A DNA stretch of 64,000 bases from Xenorhabdus bovienii SS-2004 (GCF_000027225.1 NC_013892.1:4030001-4094000), one strand, 5' to 3'; shown: positions 26,112 through 45,294, counted from the first letter of the stretch. Translations and numbers: made by a program. Notes: generated by a model from the sequence alone, not told the origin.

Positions 26112-26468
26112 TTATTTCTTGATCGGCTTACGCGGACCCTTACGGGTACGTGCATTGGTCTTAGTACGCTGACCGCGAACTGGCAGACCACGACGATGAC
26201 GCAAACCACGATAGCAACCAAGGTCCATCAGACGTTTGATACTCAGGGTCACTTCACGACGCAGATCACCTTCTACAACGTATTTGGCAACTTCGTCACG
26301 CAGCTTGTCAATTTGCTCTTCAGACAGCTCACTGATCTTAACATTTTCAGCAATACACGCTGCTTCACAGATTTGCTGTGAGCGGGTTTTACCGATGCCG
26401 TAAATCGAGGTTAACGCGATTACGGTATGTTTCTGATCAGGAATGTTAATGCCTGCTATACGGGCCAC
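26112..26468 (-). CDS. rpsM: 30S ribosomal protein S13
   Basis: Head protein that forms bridges to the large subunit and contacts P-site tRNA. 118 residues. The start is GTG at 26468 ([13 protein letters not shown]), with AGGAG eight bases upstream. It is the first gene of the alpha operon and the site where S4 represses translation. Confidence 0.99.
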   Translation of the reverse strand: MARIAGINIPDQKHTVIALTSIYGIGKTRSQQICEAACIAENVKISELSEEQIDKLRDEVAKYVVEGDLRREVTLSIKRLMDLGCYRGLRHRRGLPVRGQRTKTNARTRKGPRKPIKK

Positions 26469-26552
26469 TATGCACTCCTACAATATTTATTCACTGCAAC
26501 ATCATTCTGAAAAGCCCGTTTTCAGGATACTCAAATAATGTTGCTGTCAGAT
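26460..26552 (-). promoter_or_regulatory. Alpha operon leader (S4-binding pseudoknot)
   Basis: The minus strand before rpsM reads TTTGAGTATCCTGAAAACGG and continues GCTTTTCAG, then TAGGAGTGCATAGTGGCCCG. This is nearly identical to the E. coli alpha leader, where S4 traps the 30S subunit on a pseudoknot around the rpsM start. Confidence 0.88.
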
Positions 26553-26584
26553 AAAAAAGATTGGCTGGCTAATTTAGCCAGCTC
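26553..26584 (-). terminator. Terminator between rpmJ and rpsM
   Basis: GCTGGCTAAATTAGCCAGC forms a stem-loop followed by AATCTTTTTT on the minus strand, 34 bases after rpmJ. It separates the spc from the alpha operon and probably lets part of the transcripts read through. Confidence 0.82.
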
Positions 26585-26617
26585 AACCCAACTTTGCAAG
26601 AAAAATATGCGATTAAA

Positions 26618-28098
<1,481 letters not shown>

Positions 28099-28105
28099 CT
28101 GTTAC

Positions 28106-28540
28106 TTATTCCTCAATTTTACCGCCAGCAGCTTCAATTGCAGCACGGGCGCCTTTCGTAACACGTAAGCCACGCACAGTTACTGCGCGATTGACTTCGC
28201 CAGAAAGCATAACTTTTGCGAATTCAATTTGAGGGCCAACAATGTTAGCAGCTTTCAGTGCATTCAGATCGATAACATCGCCTTCAACATGGGCAAAATC
28301 AGACAGACGAATTTCTGCAGTGATCATTGCCTTACGTGAAGTAAAACCAAATTTTGGCAGGCGACGGTATAAAGGCATTTGGCCGCCTTCAAAACCACGA
28401 CGAACACCACCGCCAGAACGAGATTTCTGACCTTTGTGTCCACGACCGCCGGTTTTACCTAGGCCAGAACCGATACCACGACCTACACGTTTAGATGCGT
28501 GCTTAGCACCTTCAGCCGGAGACAGAGTATTTAAGCGCAT
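28106..28540 (-). CDS. rplO: 50S ribosomal protein L15
   Basis: Late-assembly large subunit protein with a long glycine- and arginine-rich N-terminal extension ([20 protein letters not shown]) that penetrates 23S rRNA. 144 residues. It lies three bases after rpmD in the spc operon. Confidence 0.99.
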   Translation of the reverse strand: MRLNTLSPAEGAKHASKRVGRGIGSGLGKTGGRGHKGQKSRSGGGVRRGFEGGQMPLYRRLPKFGFTSRKAMITAEIRLSDFAHVEGDVIDLNALKAANIVGPQIEFAKVMLSGEVNRAVTVRGLRVTKGARAAIEAAGGKIEE

Positions 28541-28543
28541 CTG

Positions 28544-28723
28544 TTACTCCTCAACTTTAACCATATAGGAAACCAAGTTGACCATACCACGAACCGCTGG
28601 TGTATCTTCGCGTTCAACAGTATGACCAATGCGACGCAGACCTAAACCAGTCAGAGTTGCCTTATGCTTAGGCAAACGACCAATTGAGCTGCGAACCTGA
28701 GTAATTTTAATAGTCTTAGCCAT
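28544..28723 (-). CDS. rpmD: 50S ribosomal protein L30
   Basis: 59 residues, [23 protein letters not shown] at 28723 was chosen over the in-frame ATG two codons upstream, because the product then matches E. coli L30 exactly in length; the upstream one overlaps the rpsE stop by one base and remains possible. Confidence 0.97.
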   Translation of the reverse strand: MAKTIKITQVRSSIGRLPKHKATLTGLGLRRIGHTVEREDTPAVRGMVNLVSYMVKVEE

Positions 28724-28728
28724 GGTCA

Positions 28729-29238
<510 letters not shown>

Positions 29239-29243
29239 CTACC

Positions 29244-29606
<363 letters not shown>

Positions 29607-30140
29607 TTACTTCTTCTTAGCCTCTTTGGTACGCACGACTTCATCGGCGTAACGAACACCCTTGCCTTTATATGGCTCAGGACGACGATAGGCACGCAGA
29701 TCTGCCGCAACCTGACCAATCACCTGCTTATCAGCACCTTTCAGTACGATTTCAGTTTGTGACGGGCATTCCGCAGTTATGCCTGCTGGCAGTTGATGCT
29801 CAACCGGATGCGAGAAGCCTAAAGACAAACTAACAGCGTTGCCTTTAACTGCCGCACGGTAACCTACACCCACCAGCTGAAGCTTCTTGGTGAAGCCTTC
29901 GTTAACACCGATAACCATTGCATTCAGCAGAGAACGAGTTGTACCTGCCTGTGCCCAAGCATCAGCAAAACCTTCGCGTGGAGCGAAAGTCAGTTGGCCA
30001 TCCGCATGTTTAACTTCAACTGCATTGTGGATTTTACGACTTAGTTCGCCGTTTTTACCCTTAATCGAAATAACCTGACCGTTGAGTTTAACCTCTACGC
30101 CGGCAGGAATGACGACGGGTGCTTTTGCAACACGAGACAT
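29607..30140 (-). CDS. rplF: 50S ribosomal protein L6
   Basis: Large-subunit protein at the base of the factor-binding stalk. 177 residues in two repeated L6 domains, with the C-terminal signature [20 protein letters not shown]. It lies 14 bases after rpsH in the spc operon. Confidence 0.99.
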   Translation of the reverse strand: MSRVAKAPVVIPAGVEVKLNGQVISIKGKNGELSRKIHNAVEVKHADGQLTFAPREGFADAWAQAGTTRSLLNAMVIGVNEGFTKKLQLVGVGYRAAVKGNAVSLSLGFSHPVEHQLPAGITAECPSQTEIVLKGADKQVIGQVAADLRAYRRPEPYKGKGVRYADEVVRTKEAKKK

Positions 30141-30154
30141 TCTTTCCTCCCGAA

Positions 30155-30553
<399 letters not shown>

Positions 30554-30580
30554 TTACTCCCGTGATTCAATTGGTGACAA

Positions 30581-32161
<1,581 letters not shown>

Positions 32162-32238
32162 CTAAATGTCAACTACTACTGAGCCCACTTCAGATACAAA
32201 GAGGCCGTATTCAATATCCCATATTACGAGGGCGCGGC

Positions 32239-32267
32239 ATTATAACACCACATCCACGCTATGGACA
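32239..32267 (-). promoter_or_regulatory. spc operon promoter
   Basis: GGTGTTATAATGCCGCGCCC on the minus strand contains a perfect -10 (32239-32244) and matches the E. coli spc promoter. The -35 is weak (TGTCCA, 17-base spacing). It is followed by a GC-rich discriminator, as expected of a growth-rate-controlled promoter. Confidence 0.85.
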
Positions 32268-32269
32268 GA

Positions 32270-32307
32270 AAAATAAACGGCCCGTTACTTTTTGAGCCGT
32301 TTATTTT
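32270..32307 (-). terminator. S10 operon terminator
   Basis: Twelve perfect pairs (AAAATAAACGGC / GCCGTTTATTTT) around a 14-base loop lie 18 bases after the rpsQ stop. The T-rich descending arm supports an intrinsic terminator just before the spc promoter. Confidence 0.88.
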
Positions 32308-32325
32308 GTGTGAGATAGCAGCTTA

Positions 32326-34254
<1,929 letters not shown>

Positions 34255-34259
34255 CTACC

Positions 34260-34541
<282 letters not shown>

Positions 34542-34555
34542 TTATCCTCTAATTA

Positions 34556-35383
<828 letters not shown>

Positions 35384-35396
35384 TTACTCCTCCGAC

Positions 35397-36962
<1,566 letters not shown>

Positions 36963-36982
36963 TCAATCGTTCAATGACCTGA

Positions 36983-37475
<493 letters not shown>

Positions 37476-37478
37476 CTT

Positions 37479-37506
37479 ATTATACGTGAATTTGCTGACA
37501 ATGCAA
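37479..37506 (-). promoter_or_regulatory. S10 operon promoter
   Basis: TATAAT (37479-37484) with TTGCAT 16 bases upstream (37501-37506), minus strand. A start near 37470 gives a leader of the expected length. Confidence 0.75.
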
Positions 37507-37548
37507 GATAAGGGTGAAAGCTATTCAAAAGATAGGCAAGGAGGGGAA

Positions 37549-37576
37549 AACGCCCTATGCAAATTTATAGGGCGTT
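37549..37576 (-). terminator. bfr terminator
   Basis: Ten perfect pairs AACGCCCTAT / ATAGGGCGTT with an eight-base loop, then TTTTC on the minus strand, 12 bases after the bfr stop. Confidence 0.88.
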
Positions 37577-37588
37577 AATATTATTTCG

Positions 37589-38062
37589 TTATTCTTCAAC
37601 AAGTTGAGATTGGATATAATTTTGTATTCCCACTCGATTGATCAAGTCCAGTTGGGTTTCCAACCAGTCTATGTGATTCTCTTCGTCAGAAAGAACCTCA
37701 ATCATCAAGTCTCTGCTTACATAATCATAAGCTGAATCGGCATATGCAATTGCCTCTCTCAGATCCTTGGCACCGCGTATCTCTAGTGCTAGATCGGATT
37801 GCAGCATTTCTTCTATATCCTCACCGATATTGAGTTTGCCCAAATCCTGTAGATTTGGCAAACCTTCCAGAAACAAGATACGCTCAATATACTTATCAGC
37901 GTGTTTCATCTCCTCAATAGATTCACGATATTCAACTTCATTTAGACGCATTAACCCCCAGTTTTTAAACATTCGGGCATGTAAAAAATACTGGTTGATG
38001 GCAACAAGTTCATTGCCAAGAAGTTTATTAAGATGTGCAATTATCTTTTTATCACCTTTCAT
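37589..38062 (-). CDS. bfr: Bacterioferritin
   Basis: 24-subunit haem-containing iron storage protein with a ferroxidase centre. 157 residues from ATG at 38062 ([20 protein letters not shown]). Ferroxidase ligand Glu18 and the EMKHAD motif with the haem Met52 and His54 equivalents are present. AGGAG precedes this ATG; the longer start at 38077 contains the ribosome site and was rejected. It pairs with bfd, whose product helps release the stored iron. Confidence 0.97.
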   Translation of the reverse strand: MKGDKKIIAHLNKLLGNELVAINQYFLHARMFKNWGLMRLNEVEYRESIEEMKHADKYIERILFLEGLPNLQDLGKLNIGEDIEEMLQSDLALEIRGAKDLREAIAYADSAYDYVSRDLMIEVLSDEENHIDWLETQLDLINRVGIQNYIQSQLVEE

Positions 38063-38138
38063 AGCTAGCTCCTCCACTTCCAGTACCTATAGTGTAGTAC
38101 TAGTTCAGCAGAGTAATTGCAAGATAATTGTGTTTATT

Positions 38139-38333
38139 TTAAGCGAAATTATTTATGGGAGACAGTTGGGCAATCTCCTCATTCATTATTTCACGTGCTT
38201 GACGTATACATTTTCCACAATTGCTCCCTACAGGCACAAAGTCCCTCAGCTCTCTGATAGAACGAACATGTTGCTGGCAAACAATATTGCGTATCGTTTT
38301 ATCGCTTATAGCATTACAGAGACAGATATACAT
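38139..38333 (-). CDS. bfd: Bacterioferritin-associated ferredoxin
   Basis: [2Fe-2S] protein that binds bacterioferritin and donates electrons to mobilise iron. 64 residues. The four cluster cysteines are at positions 4, 6, 39 and 42 (MYICLCNAIS and SNCGKC). It is transcribed ahead of bfr with a 76-base gap. In E. coli bfd is iron-starvation induced; no clear Fur box was identified here. Confidence 0.96.
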   Translation of the reverse strand: MYICLCNAISDKTIRNIVCQQHVRSIRELRDFVPVGSNCGKCIRQAREIMNEEIAQLSPINNFA

Positions 38334-38380
38334 GGAAGCACTCTTCTAACTATTTAGGCTAGGCACAATAGATATGACTC

Positions 38381-38494
38381 TACCTTTCATCTTTCAAGTT
38401 ACTACCTTGTTGGTCACTCTCACTCACCTCAGTCATATCGCTATCTATGCTCTTAGAGATTTGTTCGCTTGCCATCAATTACAACTTGGGTATG
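38381..38494. repeat. Degenerate ERIC-like (IRU) intergenic repeat
   Basis: Contains TTTCAAGTTACTACCTTGTT near the left end, CTCACTCACCTCAGTCA in the centre, TATGCTCTTAGAGATTTGTT, and ACAACTTGGGTATGG at the right. In order and spacing these recall the ERIC/IRU consensus (CTCACCCCAGTCAC, GTAAGCTCCTGGGGATTCA, imperfect terminal repeats) common in Photorhabdus and Xenorhabdus. Many substitutions suggest an old copy. Matched from memory only. Confidence 0.6.
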
Positions 38495-38596
38495 GAGCAT
38501 AGTCATATTTATAAAATAATAGATACTGCCAAATAGTAAATAGAAATAACTCTCATTTCAATTATTGTTTTTATTTTGTTTATAGATAAAAAATCT

Positions 38597-38608
38597 ATGG
38601 TCCCCACC
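38597..38608 (+). repeat. IS left subterminal inverted repeat
   Basis: ATGGTCCCCACC, the exact reverse complement of the repeat at 39922-39933. It lies beyond the 3' end of the transposase gene. Confidence 0.9.
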
Positions 38609-38866
38609 TTTTTTGCAACACTGATTTTTGATTGATGTTGGCTTGCTTAAATCTATCCGGCGTCACTATGGGCAGGGATGCCCGCGCCTCGATGAGTTCC
38701 GCACCTGATAAGCCTAAAAAACCGCACGGCTTCAGAGAGCCATTTTTTATGTCAGGATTCCATCAGGTCGATAAGCCGTTCATGTCATCAATAATCAGTC
38801 TTCGCAAAACCAGATTGGGAACTGCTTTAATTAACGATTAACCTGCCAGTCAGACTGGCGTCGTCG
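38609..38866 (-). ncRNA. Candidate IS bridge (seek) RNA region
   Basis: The only sizeable non-coding part of the element, 3' of the transposase. IS1111-type elements are reported to encode their target-choosing RNA in this position. Stems seen on the minus strand: GCCAGTC / GACTGGC just after the stop (about 38843-38857), GGGCATCCCTGCCC (about 38669-38682) and TGAAGCCGTGCGG nearby. Boundaries and guide loops were not determined. Confidence 0.5.
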
Positions 38867-39871
38867 TTACCTTTCGAACACAGTTTGCCGTGTTGTGATT
38901 GCCCAGGCTATCCGGGCTAATTTGTTGGCCAGCGCACAGGCCACAACATTTGAGTGTTTTCGCTCAAGCTGAGCCTTTACCCATTCAGCCAGCCTTCCTG
39001 ACTGATAATCGATTCTCTGGATAAAGACTCTGGCGCACTGGACAAGTAACCGTCGCAGATTTTTGTCTCCGCGTTTACTTATCCCTAAAAGCGTATTTTT
39101 GCCACCCGTGCTGTACTGGCGTGGTACCAGACCGGTTGAAGCAGCAAAATCCCGGCTACAGCCATACTGCTTACCATCGCCCAGCTGCGATGATAAGACG
39201 CTGGCAGTTATCGGACCCACGCCCGGTATTGTCTGAAGACGCTGTCCTGTTTCATCACGTCTCAGCTCCTGCTCCAGTGCCGTCTCAAGCTCGGTGAGCT
39301 GTTCGACAAGATAAAGATAATGGGCATGTAAGCGCATCAGCAACTGTGCCAGATAGGGAGGAAGTTCGTTCTCTGCCAAGACGGTTGAAAGTCTTTTTAT
39401 CACGGCGGTTCCGATCGGCATACTGATGCCAAATTCCAGTAAAAAAGCGTGCATCTGATTAGTGGTTTTAACCCTGTCTCTGACCAGTGATTCTCTGACC
39501 CGATGCAGGGCGCGCATAGCTTGTTGCGCCTCTGTTCGTGGTTGCACAAATCGCATGGAGGGACGAGATGCAGCTTCGCATATGGCTTCAGCATCCACAA
39601 AATCGTTCTTGTTGCTCTTTACAAAAGGACGAACAAATTGTGGAGAAATCAGCTTCGCTTCGTGACCAAAAGCAGCGATCCGGCGAGCCATAAAGTGAGC
39701 ACCGGCGCAGGCTTCCATTACAACAGTCGCTGATGGCGATCCCGCTAAAAACTCCATCAGTCTGGCGCGGGTAAATTTTTTACGCAGCAGGGCCTTTCCT
39801 GATTTGTCCTGACAGTGAACGTGGAAAGAATGTTTGCCGAGATCAATACCAATAAGCGTAACGTTTTGCAT
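38867..39871 (-). CDS. IS110-family (IS1111 group) DEDD transposase
   Basis: 334 residues from ATG at 39871 after AGGAGAA. The N-terminal RuvC-like domain reads LIGIDLGKHSFHVHCQD (first Asp), VVMEACAGAHFMARR (Glu) and KSNKNDFVDAEAICEA (Asp pair). The C-terminal transposase_20 domain has LQTIPGVGPITASVLSSQLG and the conserved serine region STGLVPRQYSTGGKNTLLG. The longer in-frame start at 39916 would cross the Shine-Dalgarno. The gene appears intact, so the element may be active. Confidence 0.93.
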   Translation of the reverse strand: MQNVTLIGIDLGKHSFHVHCQDKSGKALLRKKFTRARLMEFLAGSPSATVVMEACAGAHFMARRIAAFGHEAKLISPQFVRPFVKSNKNDFVDAEAICEAASRPSMRFVQPRTEAQQAMRALHRVRESLVRDRVKTTNQMHAFLLEFGISMPIGTAVIKRLSTVLAENELPPYLAQLLMRLHAHYLYLVEQLTELETALEQELRRDETGQRLQTIPGVGPITASVLSSQLGDGKQYGCSRDFAASTGLVPRQYSTGGKNTLLGISKRGDKNLRRLLVQCARVFIQRIDYQSGRLAEWVKAQLERKHSNVVACALANKLARIAWAITTRQTVFER

Positions 39872-39921
39872 GATGGTCTTCTCCTGAAAGAAACACCCTG
39901 CCAGCATACCGCTCACAGGGT

Positions 39922-39933
39922 GGTGGGGACCAT
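39922..39933 (+). repeat. IS right subterminal inverted repeat
   Basis: GGTGGGGACCAT, exact reverse complement of the left repeat, 51 bases upstream of the transposase ATG. Confidence 0.9.
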
Positions 39934-39939
39934 CTCATT

Positions 39940-39959
39940 AACCACCGTTTCCGGTGGTT
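39940..39959 (-). terminator. Stem-loop at the IS boundary, probable tuf terminator stem
   Basis: AACCACCG / CGGTGGTT with loop GAAA on the minus strand, a perfect eight-pair stem starting six bases from the IS repeat. TTAATGAGATGG follows in place of a T run. Confidence 0.5.
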
Positions 39960-39968
39960 CAAAATTTG

Positions 39969-39992
39969 AAAGAGAAGCTATAGCTTCTCTTT
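39969..39992 (-). terminator. Palindromic hairpin after tuf
   Basis: A perfect 24-base palindrome, AAAGAGAAGCTA joined to TAGCTTCTCTTT, 26 bases after the tuf stop. The minus-strand trail is CAAATTTTG, moderately T-rich; the T run is better on the plus strand. Probable tuf terminator, possibly bidirectional. Confidence 0.6.
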
Positions 39993-40018
39993 TTTCATAA
40001 TTTTTTAATAATCAAAAG

Positions 40019-41215
<1,197 letters not shown>

Positions 41216-41310
41216 CTAAAACACGGAATCGGTGGTTTCACCACATCAACCAAGCAGTCGCTTGTTAGATATTTACAGGAAGAAAAATCAGGAGGCAAGA
41301 ACGGGGGAAG

Positions 41311-41386
41311 TGGTGCTGATAGGCAGATTCGAACTGCCGACCTCACCCTTACCAAGGGTGTGCTCTACCAACTGAGCTATATCAGC
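41311..41386 (-). tRNA. thrT: tRNA-Thr (GGT)
   Basis: 76 bases with encoded CCA. The anticodon loop reads TTGGTAA, giving GGT, and the acceptor stem is GCTGATA / TATCAGC. It is the last of four tRNAs before tuf. Confidence 0.98.
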
Positions 41387-41392
41387 ACATCT

Positions 41393-41468
<76 letters not shown>

Positions 41469-41570
41469 TGAACTCGGCTACCTGACTTTAATCAGCTGTT
41501 TATTGTATCTCAAGTATCTTCTCTGGAAGTAGTAACTAGAGCAGAACACTCAAGAAAAAAAACTGGTTAA

Positions 41571-41655
<85 letters not shown>

Positions 41656-41670
41656 TTTCCAAATTTTTAA

Positions 41671-41746
<76 letters not shown>

Positions 41747-41760
41747 ATCAAGTGCTGCGC

Positions 41761-41789
41761 ATTTTAGGTAGTGTTGGGTCACGATGCAA
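41761..41789 (-). promoter_or_regulatory. Promoter of the tRNA-tuf operon
   Basis: TTGCAT (41784-41789) and TAAAAT (41761-41766) are 17 bases apart and followed by the discriminator GCGCAGC. Upstream A and T tracts at 41790-41816 resemble an UP element. This fits a stringently controlled stable-RNA promoter. Confidence 0.82.
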
Positions 41790-42171
41790 CAAAAAAATTG
41801 TTTTTTTTATTCTTTCGTTCACAAAACGATCACCACTGGTATTTTTGCTGGTTTTTTCAATAATGTTGGTATAAATAATCAACAAAAATCATTACTACTC
41901 AAGCAGCAAGAAACAGATTCACCAAATCTTTTTAAAAAATCATTCATACTACTGGCTCTTTTTTAAAAAAAGTAAGAAATAGGCTAGAAAAACAAACAAG
42001 AAAATTGTTCAATTTTTTTACAATTTTGTATTTCCTATCAAAAAAATCACTAAAATCATAAAAAAATCTACGCCTGTAGTAGCGCAACCGATATGATGAG
42101 ATTTATTTTTTGTCGGATACGGGTGTTCACAACAACCTGTCCAACCTGCATAGACAGGCAGATGTTGGCTT
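41790..42171. other. AT-rich spacer between tRNA operon and coaA
   Basis: No credible gene in about 380 bases. AT tracts dominate until about 42060. The last 40 bases before coaA can fold (CCTGTC at 42137-42142 with GACAGG at 42154-42159, or CCAAC with GTTGG), and no good Shine-Dalgarno stands before the coaA ATG. Confidence 0.6.
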
Positions 42172-43122
42172 ATGAATAAGAAAGAATCTTTTTTGACGAC
42201 TCCATATTTACAATTTGATCGTGAGCATTGGGCAACATTACGTGACTCAGTGCCTTTGACACTCACAGCAGAAGAGATTGCTGCTTTAAAGGGGATTAAT
42301 GAAGAGATTTCAATAGAAGAAGTGGTTCAGATCTATCTTCCATTGTCACGTCTACTCAATTTTTACATTAGTTCCAATTTGCGGCGGCAAGCCGTCCTTG
42401 AACAATTTTTAGGGACTGGTGGGCAAAAAATACCTTACATCATTGGCATAGCAGGTAGTGTTGCTGTTGGAAAGAGCACAACCGCGCGTTTATTACAAGC
42501 ATTGTTAAGCCGCTGGCCCGAACATCGCCGCGTTAAACTAGTAACGACAGACGGTTTTTTGCACTCTAATAATGTGTTGAATGAACGTGGCTTAATGAAA
42601 AAAAAGGGTTTCCCTGAATCCTACGATATGCGCAACCTAGTGAAATTCGTTGCTGATATAAAATCAGGCACCGAAAAAGTTACAGCGCCAGTATACTCTC
42701 ACCTTAGCTACGATATTGTCCCCAATGAACAACTGATCATCGAGCGTCCAGATATTTTGATCCTTGAAGGACTAAACGTGCTGCAAAGTGGTATGGATTA
42801 TCCACATGAACCACATCATGTGTTTGTGTCTGATTTTGTCGATTTTTCTATTTATGTCGATGCGTCAGAAGAATTGCTCGAACAGTGGTATATCAACCGT
42901 TTTCTTAAGTTCCGGCAAGGGGCTTTTTCTGATCCAGACTCTTATTTCCACAATTATTCTAAGTTAACTACCGAAGCAGCGATAAAAGTTGCATCAAATA
43001 TTTGGCTCGAAATTAATGGCTTAAACTTACAACAAAATATTTTACCAACTAGAGAGCGCGCTAGCCTAATTATGACTAAAGGAGCGAATCACGCTATTGA
43101 AAGTGTCAGGTTGAGAAAATAA
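42172..43122 (+). CDS. coaA: Pantothenate kinase (type I)
   Basis: Phosphorylates pantothenate with ATP, the first and rate-controlling step of coenzyme A synthesis; the enterobacterial type is inhibited by CoA. 316 residues. The P-loop GSVAVGKST lies near residue 95, and the conserved [20 protein letters not shown] and YDMRNLV segments follow. ATG at 42172 ([15 protein letters not shown]) matches the family start. It is divergent from the tRNA-tuf operon and convergent with birA. Confidence 0.97.
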   Translation: MNKKESFLTTPYLQFDREHWATLRDSVPLTLTAEEIAALKGINEEISIEEVVQIYLPLSRLLNFYISSNLRRQAVLEQFLGTGGQKIPYIIGIAGSVAVGKSTTARLLQALLSRWPEHRRVKLVTTDGFLHSNNVLNERGLMKKKGFPESYDMRNLVKFVADIKSGTEKVTAPVYSHLSYDIVPNEQLIIERPDILILEGLNVLQSGMDYPHEPHHVFVSDFVDFSIYVDASEELLEQWYINRFLKFRQGAFSDPDSYFHNYSKLTTEAAIKVASNIWLEINGLNLQQNILPTRERASLIMTKGANHAIESVRLRK

Positions 43123-43128
43123 AGCAGT

Positions 43129-43150
43129 AGCCGGAACTATTTCCGGCTTT
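43129..43150 (+). terminator. coaA terminator
   Basis: AGCCGGAA CTAT TTCCGGCT followed by TTG, six bases after the coaA stop and four bases before the birA stop. It is symmetrical and may end both genes. Confidence 0.7.
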
Positions 43151-43154
43151 GCAT

Positions 43155-44114
43155 TCAACAACCTCTGAGGGAAATTTCACCACCAATATATGGCGTAATA
43201 ACACCATTTATATCAAGCAGCAACGCTCCTTGCTGATCAATTCCACGGGCCGTTCCATAAATTTCCTGATTTCCAATAACCAGCTTTACTGAACGATTCA
43301 TAAAATTATCTAATTTTGACCACCGGAAAAGAAATGGAGATAATCCTTCGTTTTCAAATTGAATTAACGCTTTTTTAAGCTCAAGAATAATTTCAGAAAT
43401 TAATTTATTGCGTTCAACCACTATTCCCGCTTGCTGTAGATTAGTCCACTGCTGGTTAATCAATTTTTGCTGTTCACTACTCATTGAAATATTCATACCT
43501 ATTCCGATAACAATCTGAGCCGCATCACCCGTTTTTCCTATCAATTCAACTAATATTCCTGCCAGCTTTTTATCATCCAAATAGAGATCATTCGGCCATT
43601 TCACTTTTACTCTTTCAGCACCCTGGCGGTTAAGCACTTCCGCAATGACGATCCCAACGACCAGACTTAATCCTATTGCTGCGGCAGGCCCTTGCTCCAA
43701 GCGCCAATACATGGATAAATATAAATTTCTACCAAAAGCAGAAATCCACTGCCTGCCACGGCGTCCCCTTCCGGCATACTGATATTCGGCGACACAAGCG
43801 TCACCTGAATCGAGTTCTGACAATTTCTCCAGCAAATACTGATTAGTAGAATCGATAACAGGTATAACTTCGAGACGATCATTTGGCAGGTAACCTGCAA
43901 TAAGCTCTTTATCCAGCAGATCCATTGATGCTGGGAAACGATAACCCTTACCCGGGATAGTTAAAATTTCTACGCCCCATTCACGAATGGTCTGAATATG
44001 CTTATTTATTCCCGCACGACTCATTCCTAATTCTTGACCAAGTTGCTGCCCGGAATGAACTTCGCCATCTGATAACACTTTAATTAATTTTAATGGAATA
44101 CTAATATCTTTCAT
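43155..44114 (-). CDS. birA: Biotin protein ligase / biotin operon repressor BirA
   Basis: Makes biotinyl-AMP, biotinylates the acetyl-CoA carboxylase carrier protein, and represses bio genes. 319 residues: an N-terminal winged helix (HSGQQLGQELGMSRAGINKH), a central ligase domain with GRGRRGRQW and KWPNDLYL, and a C-terminal SH3-like domain. ATG at 44114 overlaps the murB stop as ATGA, supporting it over the start three codons upstream. The HTH shows this is the bifunctional type. Confidence 0.97.
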   Translation of the reverse strand: MKDISIPLKLIKVLSDGEVHSGQQLGQELGMSRAGINKHIQTIREWGVEILTIPGKGYRFPASMDLLDKELIAGYLPNDRLEVIPVIDSTNQYLLEKLSELDSGDACVAEYQYAGRGRRGRQWISAFGRNLYLSMYWRLEQGPAAAIGLSLVVGIVIAEVLNRQGAERVKVKWPNDLYLDDKKLAGILVELIGKTGDAAQIVIGIGMNISMSSEQQKLINQQWTNLQQAGIVVERNKLISEIILELKKALIQFENEGLSPFLFRWSKLDNFMNRSVKLVIGNQEIYGTARGIDQQGALLLDINGVITPYIGGEISLRGC

Positions 44115-45151
44115 GAAATACATTCCACTGCATCTATCTCACCCTCACTACCAATGAAACGTACTTCAGGCTCTAAGAAAATATTAAATTTTTCTGCTAC
44201 TTTTTTGCGTACATAAGTCGCCAAAGCAGTAATATCCTGACCCGTTGCATTACCTTTATTGATTAACACCAGTGCCTGTTTCATATGTATCGCAGCGTCA
44301 CCAATACAATAACCTTTCAAGTGACATTGATCTATCAGCCAACCTGCCGCTATCTTTACATTATGTTCATTATGGTGATATTGGGGACACTCTGGATAAT
44401 CAAATTTGATCTTTTGCGCCAATTCAATAAGTACAATTGGATTTTTAAAAAAACTGCCAGCATTCCCGATAATAACAGGATCGGGTAACTTACTCTGACG
44501 CATTTCACAAACAGCATTGAATATGCGTTCTGGTGTTACGCTTTCACTTGAGAACTGTGTTAAGCCACCATAAGTTAATATTGGCTTCCAAACCTTACTC
44601 AACTGCAAACCAACTGCTGTTATAGCATAACCATCTTTATATTGATGTTTAAAGATACTATCTCTATAAGCAAATTGGCATTCATTTGCCATAAGATGAA
44701 TCAGTTTGCCAGTTTTCAACTCTATTAGATCGACATATTCACAGACATGTTTAAATTCAATTCCATATGCACCAATATTTTGAATTGGTGCTGACCCTAC
44801 ACTTCCTGGAATCAACGCTAAATTTTCTAAGCCATAGATCTGTTGATGGAGAAGGCGAACGATCAGCTGATGCCAGTTTTCACCAGCGCCAACATGGATA
44901 TGCCATGCTGTATCCGATTCTTGTATATCAACACCAAGAATACGGTTCAATATCACAGTACCTTTAAAATTTTCGGTAAAAAGAACATTACTCCCCCCAC
45001 CAAGTAATAAAATGGGATGCTCTTTTTCCTCCGCTTCTTGCCATGCGGACAACAGTGATGCAACTGAAGTTACAGTAGAAATATGATCAGCACAGGCTGA
45101 AATACCAAACGTGTTGAACTCTTTTAATTGGATAGATTGACAGGCAGACAT
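44111..45151 (-). CDS. murB: UDP-N-acetylenolpyruvoylglucosamine reductase
   Basis: FAD enzyme that forms UDP-N-acetylmuramate for peptidoglycan. 346 residues, type I. FAD-domain motifs LLGGGSNVLF and GSVGSAPIQNIGAYG, the catalytic serine region IGNAGSFFKNP and the C-terminal glutamate in EPEVRFIG are present, and YRDSIFK is in its usual place. Overlaps birA by four bases. It lies directly downstream of the rRNA operon, as at E. coli rrnB. Confidence 0.97.
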   Translation of the reverse strand: MSACQSIQLKEFNTFGISACADHISTVTSVASLLSAWQEAEEKEHPILLLGGGSNVLFTENFKGTVILNRILGVDIQESDTAWHIHVGAGENWHQLIVRLLHQQIYGLENLALIPGSVGSAPIQNIGAYGIEFKHVCEYVDLIELKTGKLIHLMANECQFAYRDSIFKHQYKDGYAITAVGLQLSKVWKPILTYGGLTQFSSESVTPERIFNAVCEMRQSKLPDPVIIGNAGSFFKNPIVLIELAQKIKFDYPECPQYHHNEHNVKIAAGWLIDQCHLKGYCIGDAAIHMKQALVLINKGNATGQDITALATYVRKKVAEKFNIFLEPEVRFIGSEGEIDAVECIS

Positions 45152-45254
45152 TTACTTCAAGCTCGATAAGTAATTTATCTGTAGTCTATCAGACTCTACA
45201 TTTGAAAGATAAATCAGTAATTACTGGATATGATAATAAAAAACTAAGAAACGC

Positions 45255-45282
45255 AAAAGGCCACTCAAATGAGTGGCCTTTT
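45255..45282 (-). terminator. Terminator of the second rRNA operon
   Basis: AAAAGGCCACTC AAAT GAGTGGCCTTTT, a perfect 12-pair stem 13 bases after the distal 5S, with T4 in the minus-strand arm. Confidence 0.9.
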
Positions 45283-45294
45283 GACTGGGTATTA

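Larger units (their letters stand above)
38595..39936 (-). mobile_element. IS110-family insertion sequence, IS1111-type
   Basis: About 1.34 kb bounded by 12-base inverted repeats ATGGTCCCCACC (38597-38608) and GGTGGGGACCAT (39922-39933). Inside are one full-length transposase gene and a 260-base non-coding part downstream of it. Short subterminal inverted repeats with a DEDD transposase are the mark of the IS1111 group. No target duplication was seen, as expected. The outermost few bases are uncertain. It lies between bfd and tuf. Confidence 0.85.

Noticed and set aside
38632..38841. 69-codon plus-strand frame in the IS left part (MMLACLNLSGVTMGRD)
   Set aside because: It overlaps the structured non-coding region opposite to the transposase and has no ribosome site or known domain. 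More likely part of the guide RNA region.
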